64,000 nucleotides of DNA from Cognataquiflexum aquatile (GTDB lineage: Bacteria > Bacteroidota > Bacteroidia > Cytophagales > Cyclobacteriaceae), in contig NZ_QMIK01000009.1 in the NCBI RefSeq assembly GCF_003316845.1, positions 62,001 to 126,000 on the forward strand, given 5' to 3'. This document shows positions 45,849-54,571 of the stretch, piece after piece (positions within the stretch are counted from its first letter, which is position 1; each line of letters starts with the position of its first letter). The translations under genes and the position numbers were made by a program. Under the pieces are notes generated by a model, which searched no databases, had not been told where the DNA came from, and saw only the letters and a list, made by a program, of their open reading frames with translations.

Positions 45849-46422
45849 TTTTGAACTCAAGCGTATTGATCAAATGGATCATGTCCACTTTGATATATTC
45901 TATAGCAGGTGCGAGCGAATCATTTTTCATCGCTGTGTTGAAATACAAAGCCCCCCTCAGAAAATTCTTTGTGGAATCGGTGACGAAAAACTGAAATTGG
46001 GTAGGTACTTCGCCTGATAGCTCGGCTACGACAACGGTATATCCCTTTGGAGTTACCATCATAGATTCTTCTATGCCATAGGCTTTGATCTGATGCTTTG
46101 CGGTAAGGTTGATGGCGTCATTGACTACTGTTTTGATGTCTTTGCCATCAGTATCCAAGGCTAAATAGGTCAAGTGGACTTTTCCGCCTAAAGATTCATA
46201 ATTCAAGTTGATCCATGATTTTTCGGTAAGGTTAAAAGAATCAGGCTCCACCTTAGCATGCACAGAATGTTCAAACGAGTAAGGCACCTCATTTTTTAAT
46301 GTAGTGAATTCTCTTTCGGGGAGGTCAATACGGTTGTAACCTTTGGGTTTGGGAAGGTAATCTGAACCACAACTTCCGAGAATAAAAAGTAAAATCAACG
46401 GGATATAATTTTTTTTTGTCAT
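45844..46422 (-). CDS. gldD: Gliding motility lipoprotein GldD
   Basis: A 192-residue lipoprotein with signal ending GSC (Cys18) and the GldD signature DYLPKPKGYNRIDLPER just after it. GldD is needed for gliding and type IX secretion in Flavobacterium. It is separated from gldB by about 38 kb and is not in an operon with other gld genes here. The ATG at 46422 gives a proper lipoprotein signal. Confidence 0.92.
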   Translation of the reverse strand: MTKKNYIPLILLFILGSCGSDYLPKPKGYNRIDLPEREFTTLKNEVPYSFEHSVHAKVEPDSFNLTEKSWINLNYESLGGKVHLTYLALDTDGKDIKTVVNDAINLTAKHQIKAYGIEESMMVTPKGYTVVVAELSGEVPTQFQFFVTDSTKNFLRGALYFNTAMKNDSLAPAIEYIKVDMIHLINTLEFKK

Positions 46423-46499
46423 GTTTCAAATTTATCAAAATGGTTTGAAATGAGGGGAGTATAACGGATATTTATACTAAACTTAACTAGCCAAGTAAT

Positions 46500-47030
46500 A
46501 TGAAAACACAAAACAGAGTACTCGTAATTGCTACGGTTTTGATGGCATTTTTTTCCATTCAAACCGTTTCCTTCGCCCAAACCACCATGGAGGAATTTTT
46601 AAGAAAATGGGAAAATAGTAAGCAATTCACCTTAGAAGTGGTGGATAAAATGCCGGATAACCTGTATGACTATAAGCCCGAAGCAGCCGGGATGAGTTTC
46701 AATGAGCAGGTTACCCATCTTTCCTCTGCCATTGCGGGGATCAGCCAAAGATTTCTAAACGGTACAGATCCGGGATTTGCAATTGATGCCAAACCCGCCA
46801 CCAAAGCAGAACTCAGAGCCTTTGTTGAAAAATGTTATGATTATGGTACCAAGACTTTCAAAAACCTTGGGTCTCCCGCCCTTGATGAAAAGATTGAAAT
46901 TTTTGGGTCAAAGGCTTCCAGAAGAGAAGTGATTTCCTTGATCGATGATCATTGTACCCACCACCGGGGAGCTGCCATTTCTTATATCCGGGCTAATGGA
47001 ATTGAGCCACCAAGATACAGGGGAATGTGA
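46500..47030 (+). CDS. Exported DinB-family protein
   Basis: A 176-residue DinB/YfiT-like four-helix protein with a signal peptide (about 1-27, ending SFAQ). The metal-triad histidines are suggested by VTHLSSAI near 72 and DDHCTHHRGAAISYI near 152. DinB-fold proteins include thiol transferases and metal enzymes; the substrate is unknown. Export is the unusual feature. It is divergent from gldD. A palindromic element follows and separates it from the convergent nitroreductase. Confidence 0.9.
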   Translation: MKTQNRVLVIATVLMAFFSIQTVSFAQTTMEEFLRKWENSKQFTLEVVDKMPDNLYDYKPEAAGMSFNEQVTHLSSAIAGISQRFLNGTDPGFAIDAKPATKAELRAFVEKCYDYGTKTFKNLGSPALDEKIEIFGSKASRREVISLIDDHCTHHRGAAISYIRANGIEPPRYRGM

Positions 47031-47040
47031 TTCTATTTAA

Positions 47041-47113
47041 AAAGGTTAAATTAGTAAAAGGTAAGAGGTTAAAGGTTCACTACCTCTTACTTTTTACCTC
47101 TTACCTTTTAGTA
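47041..47113. repeat. Palindromic TACCTCTTACC-word element
   Basis: AAAAGGTAAGAGGT with repeated variants on the left and ACCTCTTAC, ACCTCTTACCTTTTA on the right, making a long imperfect hairpin followed by T-rich sequence. It lies between convergent genes and could end both transcripts. Confidence 0.6.
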
Positions 47114-47118
47114 TTTTT

Positions 47119-47721
47119 TTACCTTACCCAATCAGTTTTTTCTGTCGCAGGTTTTCTTTTTCCCATCGGCCAGTTTTCGGTGGCAGGCTTCGCAATGTAG
47201 AAAAATCCCATCAGCATGTCCTCTTCTTCCAGGCCAAACCAAGGCTTCGCTTCAGGCCAAAATGTTGGCCCTCCTGTCCCCCAAAACGCTGCCAAACCAT
47301 GGGCAGAGGCCGAAAGGTACATGTTCTGAACCGCCATAGCCACCGCTGCTATTTCTTCCATCACAGGAAGTCCTGCTTTGAGATCATGTTTCATTTTGAT
47401 GGCAATGATATGGGAAGCTTTCAAAGGGTTTTCTTTGAACCTCATGTAGGCAGCTTCGTTGAAAGTGCCGTTTTTGGTTGTTCTTTCTTTGTATAACTCA
47501 GATTGATAATCAGCAAATTTCTGTCTTCCCTCTCCTGCAAATACGATGAAACTCCACGGTTCCGTCAATTTGTGGGTAGGCGCCCAAGTCGCATTTTCCA
47601 ATATTTCCTCGATGACGGCGTCATCCACAGGGTCATTTTCTTTGAATTGGGCAAAAAACATGGACCTGCGTCCACGGATTATTTTATTGACTTCGGTGAT
47701 ATTGAAATCCGGCTTTTCCAT
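47119..47721 (-). CDS. Nitroreductase family protein
   Basis: A 200-residue flavoprotein. RGRRSMFFAQF near 16 supplies the FMN-phosphate Arg residues, WAPTHKLTEPWSFIVF follows, and the C-terminus GFFYIAKP...KRKPATEKTDWVR is typical of the nitroreductase/YdjA group. It would reduce nitro compounds or quinones with NAD(P)H. It is a single gene, with nothing unusual apart from the palindromic element just downstream. Confidence 0.93.
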   Translation of the reverse strand: MEKPDFNITEVNKIIRGRRSMFFAQFKENDPVDDAVIEEILENATWAPTHKLTEPWSFIVFAGEGRQKFADYQSELYKERTTKNGTFNEAAYMRFKENPLKASHIIAIKMKHDLKAGLPVMEEIAAVAMAVQNMYLSASAHGLAAFWGTGGPTFWPEAKPWFGLEEEDMLMGFFYIAKPATENWPMGKRKPATEKTDWVR

Positions 47722-47825
47722 AAAGGTTATTTTTGATTGAAACTGTCAGGTTTGTAAATGCGAAAAAACGAAAAATGGTTTCGTATGGTAATAAAAAAAC
47801 AGGAAAGACGGGTAATTTCCCTCCT

Positions 47826-48407
47826 TCACTCAACCTTCACTCCGATGATAATTCCTGTCGCCCAAACCAATTTAGTCAGTGTCAAGTCGGTTCTTTGATC
47901 AAGCTTTTTGACAAATTGGATGGCTTTTTCTGCATGGCCTTCAGGCCAGTTGGGTTGGGGAAGCATGTCGTCCACGACATATAGCCCTCCGGGATTGAGC
48001 ATATCCAAAACTTCTTCCAGTAGCAGGTATTTTCCGTGCCAAGTATCGGCAAAAATGTAATCAAAGCGCTTTTCTAAATTACCGAGAACCCAATCCTCCC
48101 CATCGGAAAGGACAAGTGCCAAACGGGAGTCTTTTCCCAAATGTGTTTTCGCAATATTCAAAACGGAAGCATCATTGTCGATCGAAACCAAAGTGCTGTT
48201 TGGATCCATACCGTCCAAAATCCAAGAAGTGGACAGCCCTGTTCCAGTTCCGAGTTCAAGGAATTTTCCCGAAGGTTTTGTTGCCGCCAACGTTCTCAAC
48301 AGCGAACAAGTCAGCATTTCTGATGGCATGGTAAAGCCAAGGTCCTTTGTGGCTTGATCAATCGCAAAATAGGATTTAGGGATGTTTTGGATGTTGTAGT
48401 CAGTCAT
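47826..48407 (-). CDS. Class I SAM / O-methyltransferase-like protein
   Basis: A 193-residue methyltransferase. Motif I is KFLELGTGTGLSTSW near 53; STLVSIDNDASVLNIAKTHLG follows; FDYIFADTWHGKY near 114 is motif II; and LNPGGLYVVDDMLPQPNWP is motif III. The order matches the O-methyltransferase group that includes catechol methyltransferase-like enzymes. Target unknown. It is followed downstream on the same strand by nothing within 100 bases. Confidence 0.9.
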   Translation of the reverse strand: MTDYNIQNIPKSYFAIDQATKDLGFTMPSEMLTCSLLRTLAATKPSGKFLELGTGTGLSTSWILDGMDPNSTLVSIDNDASVLNIAKTHLGKDSRLALVLSDGEDWVLGNLEKRFDYIFADTWHGKYLLLEEVLDMLNPGGLYVVDDMLPQPNWPEGHAEKAIQFVKKLDQRTDLTLTKLVWATGIIIGVKVE

Positions 48408-48461
48408 AAAAATCTATATGTCAATGCATAAAACAGGGCAATAAAACCTCAAATTTAAAAG

Positions 48462-48753
48462 CTATATATTTTTCAACTCTTTTGAAGAATGGTGAATCCT
48501 AACAATTGAAATTTGAATTTCAGAATCTAAGCGATAGATAATTCAATAATTTCCTTCAATCAATTCTCTTAAAAACTCTTTATCAAACTCAGGTACTTTT
48601 CTACCTATTTTTGGGTTGGTGATTAATAAATCTACTTTCAAAATTATTTTGTCAATTATTCTTTCAGCGTATTTTTGGTGAATCCTCAAAATAATAGTCA
48701 TTAATATTTTTAAGGTCATCTATGGCTAAATTAGTCCATTTTATTTTTGCCAT
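48462..48753 (-). pseudogene. Broken ParE/RelE-type toxin
   Basis: Reading from the ATG at 48753 gives MAKIKWTNLAIDDLKNI and then a stop after EDSPKIR. Removing one A from the run at 48672-48676 restores KYAERIIDKIILKVDLLI, TNPKIGRKVPEFDKEFLREL and IEGNY. A TGA at 48543-48545 stands where ParE has an Arg codon, after which IIYRLDSEIQISIVRIHHSS continues to the TAG at 48462. With both defects bridged the length (about 96 residues) fits ParE. It overlaps the antitoxin gene by 13 bases. One indel could be a sequencing error, but the separate stop argues for real decay. Confidence 0.75.
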
Positions 48754-48920
48754 GTCTTCACCAATTCTTTTACCTCTTCATGACTTTTTGTTTCATTCTT
48801 TTCCAATTGAACCAGGCCTTTCTCAATCTTTTCAATTACAATAAGCCTTTCAATCAAATCATCTAATTCAAATTCTTGAGGCAATTCATTGATGGTTTCA
48901 ATTATTTTTTCCTTTTTCAT
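48741..48920 (-). CDS. Antitoxin of a degraded ParDE-like pair
   Basis: A 59-residue helical protein from ATG 48920 to TAA 48741. It begins MKKEKIIETINELPQEFELD, then DLIERLIVIEKIEKGL, and ends EEVKELVKTWQK. The gene order, 13-base overlap with the ParE-like remnant and the FELDDLIERL helix fit the short antitoxins paired with ParE/RelE. It is intact while its toxin is broken, as expected if the toxin is lost first. The family name is uncertain. Confidence 0.7.
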   Translation of the reverse strand: MKKEKIIETINELPQEFELDDLIERLIVIEKIEKGLVQLEKNETKSHEEVKELVKTWQK

Positions 48921-49022
48921 TTTTATTCAATTTGACTTAAATTTACAAATTAGGAATGGAAATACCATGCTATTGAGTTTCCATTAGGGTAGCAATACTC
49001 CTAACTTCCATTAAGCTCTTTT

Positions 49023-50516
49023 TTATTTCCCCATAAATCCCCTGATATCTTTCACCAGTTTTTCAAAATCCGGTCGGTGGTTGTACATCATGTGGCCTCC
49101 TTCGTAATAAAACATTTGCACCCTTTCTATCGGGATATCATGTCGTGCAAAGGTGTATTCTGCATCCAAAAAAGGTGTGATCAGGTCATAATATCCATTG
49201 GCCACCATGACTTTTAGGTCTTTATTGCGGCGCATGGATTCGCCGAGACTTCGGGCGACATTGACATAGGAAGGTTCCCAATAAGAACCCTCAGGAACGG
49301 GTCTCCAATTCCATTTGCCACCAATACTGCCGTTGGAGGTCAGGTAAGGCCGGTCCACTTTGATTTGCAATGTTTTGGCGAAATAATCCTGCAGGGCAGC
49401 AGTGTAAGCCGCATCAATGCCATAGCTAGAAGGATCGCCCAAGGTCGGTGAGGCTGCAGTTTGGTCGCCTTCTTCCCCAAGATATCTGCCATCTAAAGTC
49501 CCTATGGTTTTCCCATCTTTTCTAAGCAATTCTTTCTTGAATCTACCTGTGAGGATTCTGTTGTCGGAAAGAAGGACATATTCCTTTTCCAGTCCCAAAA
49601 AGTAGGATATTCTTTGAGCAATTTTCTCTTTCTCCTCGAATGTAGATTGGTTGCCTTTGTACAATGCCGGCAAATATTCATTATAGGCAAATGCCCGTGC
49701 TTCCGTTACAAAATCTTCCAGTTTTTTGCCCTGACCGGCTTTGCCATGGTACCAAGCAGTGGCAGCCATGGTGGGAAAATAGGTGAAATAGGATGCAATA
49801 TTGTCATGCATTGAAGTTGAACCCTGATAATCCAATGCCTGCGATATCAAGATCAGACCATTCAAAGCCACAGCCTGACCACCACTCTCCAAAGCTGCTG
49901 TGACAGCAGAAGCCCTAGTGGTACCATAACTTTCCCCTGCAATGTATTTTGGGGATTGCCATCTTTGATGCTTGGTGATCCAAAGGCGGATAAACTGCGC
50001 TATAGACTTGGCATCTTCCGTCAATCCCCAAAAATCTCCTACCTTGCCTTTGCCAATTACCTTACTAAACCCTGTCCCCACAGGATCAATAAACACCAAG
50101 TCTGTAATGTCCAACAAAGCCAATTCATTATTGACAAGGTCAAAAGGTGCTGCCCCATCATCAGTTTTTGCATCAGAATCCACCTTGACTATTTTGGGAC
50201 CAAAGACTCCCATATGCAGCCAAACAGAGGCTGAACCCGGGCCACCATTGAAAATAAAGGTGACGGGCCGCTTGCCGGAATCGGTTTCGGGTTTGATATA
50301 GGAAGTAGACCAAAGTGCCGCAACAGGTTCACCTTCACTGTTTTTGAGAAATGTCTCCCCAGAGATGGCCTTGTAGCTGATAGCTTTCCCATGAAATGTC
50401 CCTTGATGGGAAGTCTCAAAAACCAATGGATCGGGAATTGGAGTTTGCTTTTCGGCTTCTTGGGCAAAACCTGTTGAAAAAATGAAAAACATCAGGGGAA
50501 AGTGTAATTTTTTCAT
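49023..50516 (-). CDS. Serine carboxypeptidase-like S10 family peptidase
   Basis: A 497-residue exported peptidase with a signal peptide (about 1-18, ending GFAQ). FNGGPGSASVW near 89 forms the oxyanion region, GESYGTTRAS near 195 holds the catalytic Ser, and the Asp (ANGYYDLITPF) and His (YEGGHMMYNH near 472) complete the triad. S10 enzymes remove C-terminal residues, usually at acid pH in eukaryotes; bacterial members are less studied. A short spacer with a hairpin and dispersed repeat lies upstream. Confidence 0.93.
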   Translation of the reverse strand: MKKLHFPLMFFIFSTGFAQEAEKQTPIPDPLVFETSHQGTFHGKAISYKAISGETFLKNSEGEPVAALWSTSYIKPETDSGKRPVTFIFNGGPGSASVWLHMGVFGPKIVKVDSDAKTDDGAAPFDLVNNELALLDITDLVFIDPVGTGFSKVIGKGKVGDFWGLTEDAKSIAQFIRLWITKHQRWQSPKYIAGESYGTTRASAVTAALESGGQAVALNGLILISQALDYQGSTSMHDNIASYFTYFPTMAATAWYHGKAGQGKKLEDFVTEARAFAYNEYLPALYKGNQSTFEEKEKIAQRISYFLGLEKEYVLLSDNRILTGRFKKELLRKDGKTIGTLDGRYLGEEGDQTAASPTLGDPSSYGIDAAYTAALQDYFAKTLQIKVDRPYLTSNGSIGGKWNWRPVPEGSYWEPSYVNVARSLGESMRRNKDLKVMVANGYYDLITPFLDAEYTFARHDIPIERVQMFYYEGGHMMYNHRPDFEKLVKDIRGFMGK

Positions 50517-50608
50517 AGGGTAATTTTTTAAAATTTAAGAATTTAAATCAACGGATTTTGTTTCAAAGACATTACATAACGGCTTTTCAATATACAGTTT
50601 CAAAATTT

Positions 50609-50632
50609 ATCCTGCTTTAGGAGAAGCAGGAT
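50609..50632 (-). terminator. Hairpin after the AKR-RidA gene
   Basis: ATCCTGCTT (50609-50617) and AAGCAGGAT (50624-50632), loop of 6, downstream of the minus-strand fusion gene ending at 50684. The following T-rich tract on the minus strand is weak, so function is tentative. Confidence 0.5.
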
Positions 50633-50654
50633 AATGGTGTTTATTTTGTTTCTC

Positions 50655-50683
50655 TTCCTGCGCCTTTGCGTCTTGGCGGGAAA
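50655..50683 (+). repeat. CGCAAAGACGCAAAG-type dispersed repeat, copy 2
   Basis: CTGCGCCTTTGCGTCTTGGCGGG; its reverse complement shares AAGACGCAAAGGCGC (15 bases) with the copy near 61953. It abuts the stop of the AKR-RidA gene. Confidence 0.6.
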
Positions 50684-52147
50684 TTAACTACCAACTTCCG
50701 CCTCTGCCTCTATCTCCACCAAATATCCTTCTCCGACCAATTTTGCCTCAACCAAAGTATTGGCGGGCTGGATGCCTGCAAACCGCTGACCGTGGGCCCT
50801 TGCTACAGGTTCCCAATCATTGATATTGTTTACAAAAATTCTGGTACGGATCACATCTTCCATTTTTCCGCCGAAGGAAGTGATTGCTGCTTCGATTTTG
50901 TCCAATACAAAATGCGCCTGTGCGCCTGCATCATTTCCGCCGATCATGCGATGCCCATGGGTGGCAGTGGTGCCGGAAACAGAAATCCGGTTTCCGCGTC
51001 TGGTAGCACGGCTATAACCGGCCATTCCCTCCCAAACTGTCCCGCTAAATACCTGTACGCTGCCGTTGGCACCGGCTTTGACTTCATATGGTTTAGGAAA
51101 GGAATCAAGATGATGACTGAGGTCGCCTGAAGCAGTGAGAAAGGGAGGTTTCCTATACTCATCTCCACAATCTCCGGGAATCGGAGTCAATATCGATTGT
51201 GCCTCTTGAATAGTGGCTTTGTCTTTTTCTGATAGCGAAAAGGAAAATAGTTTCATTGTTTCCTCCACATGGGCACTTTGTCCCAATCTGGCACCGATGA
51301 TGACTCCACCTACCTGAGGCTGCTCGAGGATGAATTTGGTGGCCACATTGGCAATGGAAACTTGGTGTTTTTCAGCTATTCTGGAAACGGACTTCAATAG
51401 ATTTTGAAATTTTGCCCAACCTCCTGCCGCATCGATAAATCTTTTGTACTTCATCTGAGACCATGTAGCCTCGTTTTCCAAAAGCGGTTCCGTTTTTCCC
51501 AACCATTTTTCTGATAAAAAACCTCCTGCCAAGGTCCCGAAGGCGAGAATTTTCACCCCGTATTCCTGACAGACTTTTGTCATTTCTCCCGAAGCCCTTT
51601 GGTCGATCAGCGAATGACAAATCTGGTTGGATACAATCGGGATCCCCGATGCGCAAGCTATCCTCAAGTGTGCCGAATCAAAATTGGTCAGCCCGATATG
51701 CTTGATCAATCCTTCCGCCTTCAATTCTTTAAGCCAAAACAGTTGGTCCAGCCAAGTCGGGTCAGGGTAACTCCAGGCATGGAACTGCATCAGATCAATC
51801 TGTTTTGTCTGAAGTCGGTTAAGGGAAATCTGGATCGCGGCTCTTGTTTCTTCAAAGCTTGATTTGCCCGGTTTGGGAACCCACTTGGTCAATAGGGTTG
51901 CTTTTTTGCCTAACTGGTGTTTGTTTTTGAAAGTACCGGCGATGATTTCTGCCGAACCATAATGGTCTGCCATGTCAAAGGTAGTCAGCCCGGCTTCCAC
52001 ATATGGCGCCATGGCTAGAGAGGTGACATTCGGGTCAAGAATATTGCCATCCTTTTCCATATCGGCGATCTGCCAAAGTCCGGTCAATACTTTTGAAATA
52101 GTAAGATCAGGAGCCAATTCGGTATATAAATCATTCGTCTTGTTCAT
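50684..52147 (-). CDS. Aldo/keto reductase-RidA fusion
   Basis: A 487-residue two-domain protein. Residues about 1-325 are an aldo/keto reductase: FDMADHYGSAE with the Asp/Tyr pair, LLTKWV with Lys, and MQFHAWSY with His. Residues about 355-487 are a RidA/YjgF domain: GRVWEG-like start, GNRISVSGTTATHG, RTRIFVNNINDWEPVARAH. RidA removes reactive enamines/imines; the reductase would handle carbonyls, so joint detoxification of an amine or carbonyl product is a plausible inference. ATG 52147 lies one base after the stop of the APC permease gene, so the two form an operon. Confidence 0.9.
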   Translation of the reverse strand: MNKTNDLYTELAPDLTISKVLTGLWQIADMEKDGNILDPNVTSLAMAPYVEAGLTTFDMADHYGSAEIIAGTFKNKHQLGKKATLLTKWVPKPGKSSFEETRAAIQISLNRLQTKQIDLMQFHAWSYPDPTWLDQLFWLKELKAEGLIKHIGLTNFDSAHLRIACASGIPIVSNQICHSLIDQRASGEMTKVCQEYGVKILAFGTLAGGFLSEKWLGKTEPLLENEATWSQMKYKRFIDAAGGWAKFQNLLKSVSRIAEKHQVSIANVATKFILEQPQVGGVIIGARLGQSAHVEETMKLFSFSLSEKDKATIQEAQSILTPIPGDCGDEYRKPPFLTASGDLSHHLDSFPKPYEVKAGANGSVQVFSGTVWEGMAGYSRATRRGNRISVSGTTATHGHRMIGGNDAGAQAHFVLDKIEAAITSFGGKMEDVIRTRIFVNNINDWEPVARAHGQRFAGIQPANTLVEAKLVGEGYLVEIEAEAEVGS

Positions 52148-52148
52148 G

Positions 52149-53621
52149 TCAGGGTAATTTTTCAAATAGGGATTTGGTGTCTATGCCTTTGTTTTTCAAT
52201 TGATTAAATTTAAAAAAGAATATCAGGGAAGCCAGACCCATCACAATCAGCCAAATCGGAGTTGAATGGAAATACCAGGCTTCTGTGCTGCTGTTGAGGT
52301 CTTTCCAGGTGTGAATCGCCAGGAAAAAGACCAGAACCAATGTCCCCGCCCAACCCAAAGCCATGCGTATTTTCCTGTTTTTGATGATTTTGATATCCGA
52401 AGCCAATGTGGGATTTACTTTGTCGATGGTCAATAAAGTCACGCACATCAGCAGAAAATTTACCATCATGGAAGTGACCATGATATCGATACCCAAAAAG
52501 AAATCTCCGGCAAAATGACTTCCCACTATCCCAACACTTGCCATGACTCCGCTGAGGATTACCGCAGCATAAGGTGTATGAAAACGGGGATGGATTTTGG
52601 TGAAATATTTTGGAAAAATACCGTCCTCTGCCCAGGCAAACATCAACCTTGAAACTGACAGCAACATGGCAGGCAGGTCATTGATCAAAGCAATCGCTGC
52701 TCCGGCGACAATCACTACTGTCAATCCTGATGGAAGTAAATAGCCCATCAAACCCGGTGCTGTGATGTCTTTTTGCGAAGCTTCTTCAGCTACAAAAGAC
52801 CATGGGATGGCATGATAAACAGCGCTTGTGAAAAGCATATAGTAACCGCCTACTATCAGGATGGTCAAGGCAATCGCCAAGGGGAGTCTTTTGGTTGGGT
52901 TTTTTGCTTCTCCTCCTGCCTGCGCAATGCTGTCAAATCCAATAAAGCTTGCAAACAACAAGGCTCCTGCCGATAGGAAAGTTGGTAAATGGAATTCTGT
53001 CCCAATAGAAGGCGAAATTACCCTTCCCTCTCTTTCCTGTAGGGATTGCGCAAAATCTATTTGTGTAAATGAAAATCCGGCCACGATCACTACTCCGCCC
53101 ATGATAAACATCAGGATCATCAGAGGAATAATCGTCTTTTCGTACAGACTTGCGCCTCTGATATTGACCCATACAAAGAGCCATACCAAACCCAAAGCCA
53201 AAGTCACTCGGATAATCCCGTTTTCTAATAATGTTGCCAATGAAGTCCAATCCAGTGCCACAGCAATATCCCTCAGGAAAGGGACTGTCACATAGGCGAC
53301 CACACCGATGACGATGGAGAGTCCAAACCATTGGGAAAAACTCGCCACAAAACCCAAATAAGGATTGAGTCCCCGACTGGCATAGACGTAACTTCCCCCC
53401 GCCCTTGGCATGGCTGTGGCGAGAAGGCTATAAGCAAAAGCAGCCAATAGTGCAGGAATCGCAGCAAAAATAAATGCAGGCAAGACATAAGGTCCGATTC
53501 CCGGAACATGCCGCTGAATCATAAATGGCACGACATTGATTGACGCGCCAAGCATGGAACATACTCCGGTAGCCACTAGGCCCATCAAACCAAGCTGCCT
53601 GGTTAGCGTTGGCCCTGTCAT
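52149..53621 (-). CDS. APC-family amino acid/amine permease
   Basis: A 490-residue transporter with about 12 helices. The first, LMGLVATGVCSMLGASINVVPF, contains the glycine-rich substrate region in a slightly unusual form. PRAGGSYVYASRGLNPYLGF follows, typical of APC permeases. It probably imports an amino acid or amine. The partner in the operon is a reductase-RidA fusion, suggesting use of the imported compound. The transported substrate is unknown. Confidence 0.92.
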   Translation of the reverse strand: MTGPTLTRQLGLMGLVATGVCSMLGASINVVPFMIQRHVPGIGPYVLPAFIFAAIPALLAAFAYSLLATAMPRAGGSYVYASRGLNPYLGFVASFSQWFGLSIVIGVVAYVTVPFLRDIAVALDWTSLATLLENGIIRVTLALGLVWLFVWVNIRGASLYEKTIIPLMILMFIMGGVVIVAGFSFTQIDFAQSLQEREGRVISPSIGTEFHLPTFLSAGALLFASFIGFDSIAQAGGEAKNPTKRLPLAIALTILIVGGYYMLFTSAVYHAIPWSFVAEEASQKDITAPGLMGYLLPSGLTVVIVAGAAIALINDLPAMLLSVSRLMFAWAEDGIFPKYFTKIHPRFHTPYAAVILSGVMASVGIVGSHFAGDFFLGIDIMVTSMMVNFLLMCVTLLTIDKVNPTLASDIKIIKNRKIRMALGWAGTLVLVFFLAIHTWKDLNSSTEAWYFHSTPIWLIVMGLASLIFFFKFNQLKNKGIDTKSLFEKLP

Positions 53622-53677
53622 AATAAAATACTTTGAGCTTTACCCATTGGACCAAATTTCAATTTATTTCCCGCATT

Positions 53678-54367
53678 TCAAAATAAGGAATTTTGGGTGG
53701 GCATTTGAGGTTTTAATTGCTTTGAAGTGACTTTGAATTTCTTGGTAAAGTAGATGATCAAAGGCACAAAAATCACAGTGGGTAACAACCAGGCAATAAA
53801 GATGGGATCTGTTTGCCAGTTTTGTACCAAAAAAGCAGTCACTGTCGCAATGAAGGCTCCCATCATCCTGCTGATATGCCTGTTGAGGAACCATCCTTTG
53901 GGATAGGAAGACAACTTCTTGGAGTGGAATAGGTCAGAAGTCAGCATAGAGATTAGAATAACACTGAAAACCAAAAAAACGGGTATAATTCCACCTATTT
54001 TTCCCCAATCAAGTTGGATTAAATACACGGCTGGAATCAGGATAGTAAGAAATCCCACTGCTATAAAAACATAATCCCAAAACCCGAATTTCAATTTAGA
54101 ATTTCTGCGAAACTGTAAAAACCGATAACCTGTCAAGGTCATGTATGTGCTAAATCCACCAACCATCAGTAGAAAAAGGTTTCCTTTTGGAATGGCTATA
54201 GAAAAAGCCGTTATGCCGATCCCGATCATCGACCAATAATAGACTTTGCCTGAGGCATTATGAAATTTGCCACCTTTTTGGAAGATGATGGCCAATATTC
54301 CGGATAGCAAAGCAGCGGATCCAAAAACTATATGGATGAAAGTAAAAATTTCTAAAAATTGTTTCAT
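53678..54367 (-). CDS. DUF2306-like integral membrane protein
   Basis: A 229-residue protein with about six transmembrane helices (from FIHIVFGSAALLSGILAIIF to LLPTVIFVPLIIYFTKKF). The HxxxG and KGGKFHNASGKVYYW pattern resembles DUF2306 membrane proteins, whose function is unknown. It is monocistronic and lies between the APC permease operon and the divergent helicase gene. Confidence 0.8.
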   Translation of the reverse strand: MKQFLEIFTFIHIVFGSAALLSGILAIIFQKGGKFHNASGKVYYWSMIGIGITAFSIAIPKGNLFLLMVGGFSTYMTLTGYRFLQFRRNSKLKFGFWDYVFIAVGFLTILIPAVYLIQLDWGKIGGIIPVFLVFSVILISMLTSDLFHSKKLSSYPKGWFLNRHISRMMGAFIATVTAFLVQNWQTDPIFIAWLLPTVIFVPLIIYFTKKFKVTSKQLKPQMPTQNSLF

Positions 54368-54571
54368 GGGCTAATTTCGTGAGGCTGAAATAAATGGATC
54401 ATAATGCTAATATTTCAACTTTAGGAAGGATATCCAAATCAGAATAAGCATTACCCAAAACTTAAACCCAATTATTTTTATACTGAATATTATTCCGTAT
54501 TTTTCGAGCTAGTCTAATTGGAAAAAACTGTTTTAATTGACGGATTTGTTCCGTTGGTTGATTTTAGCCTT

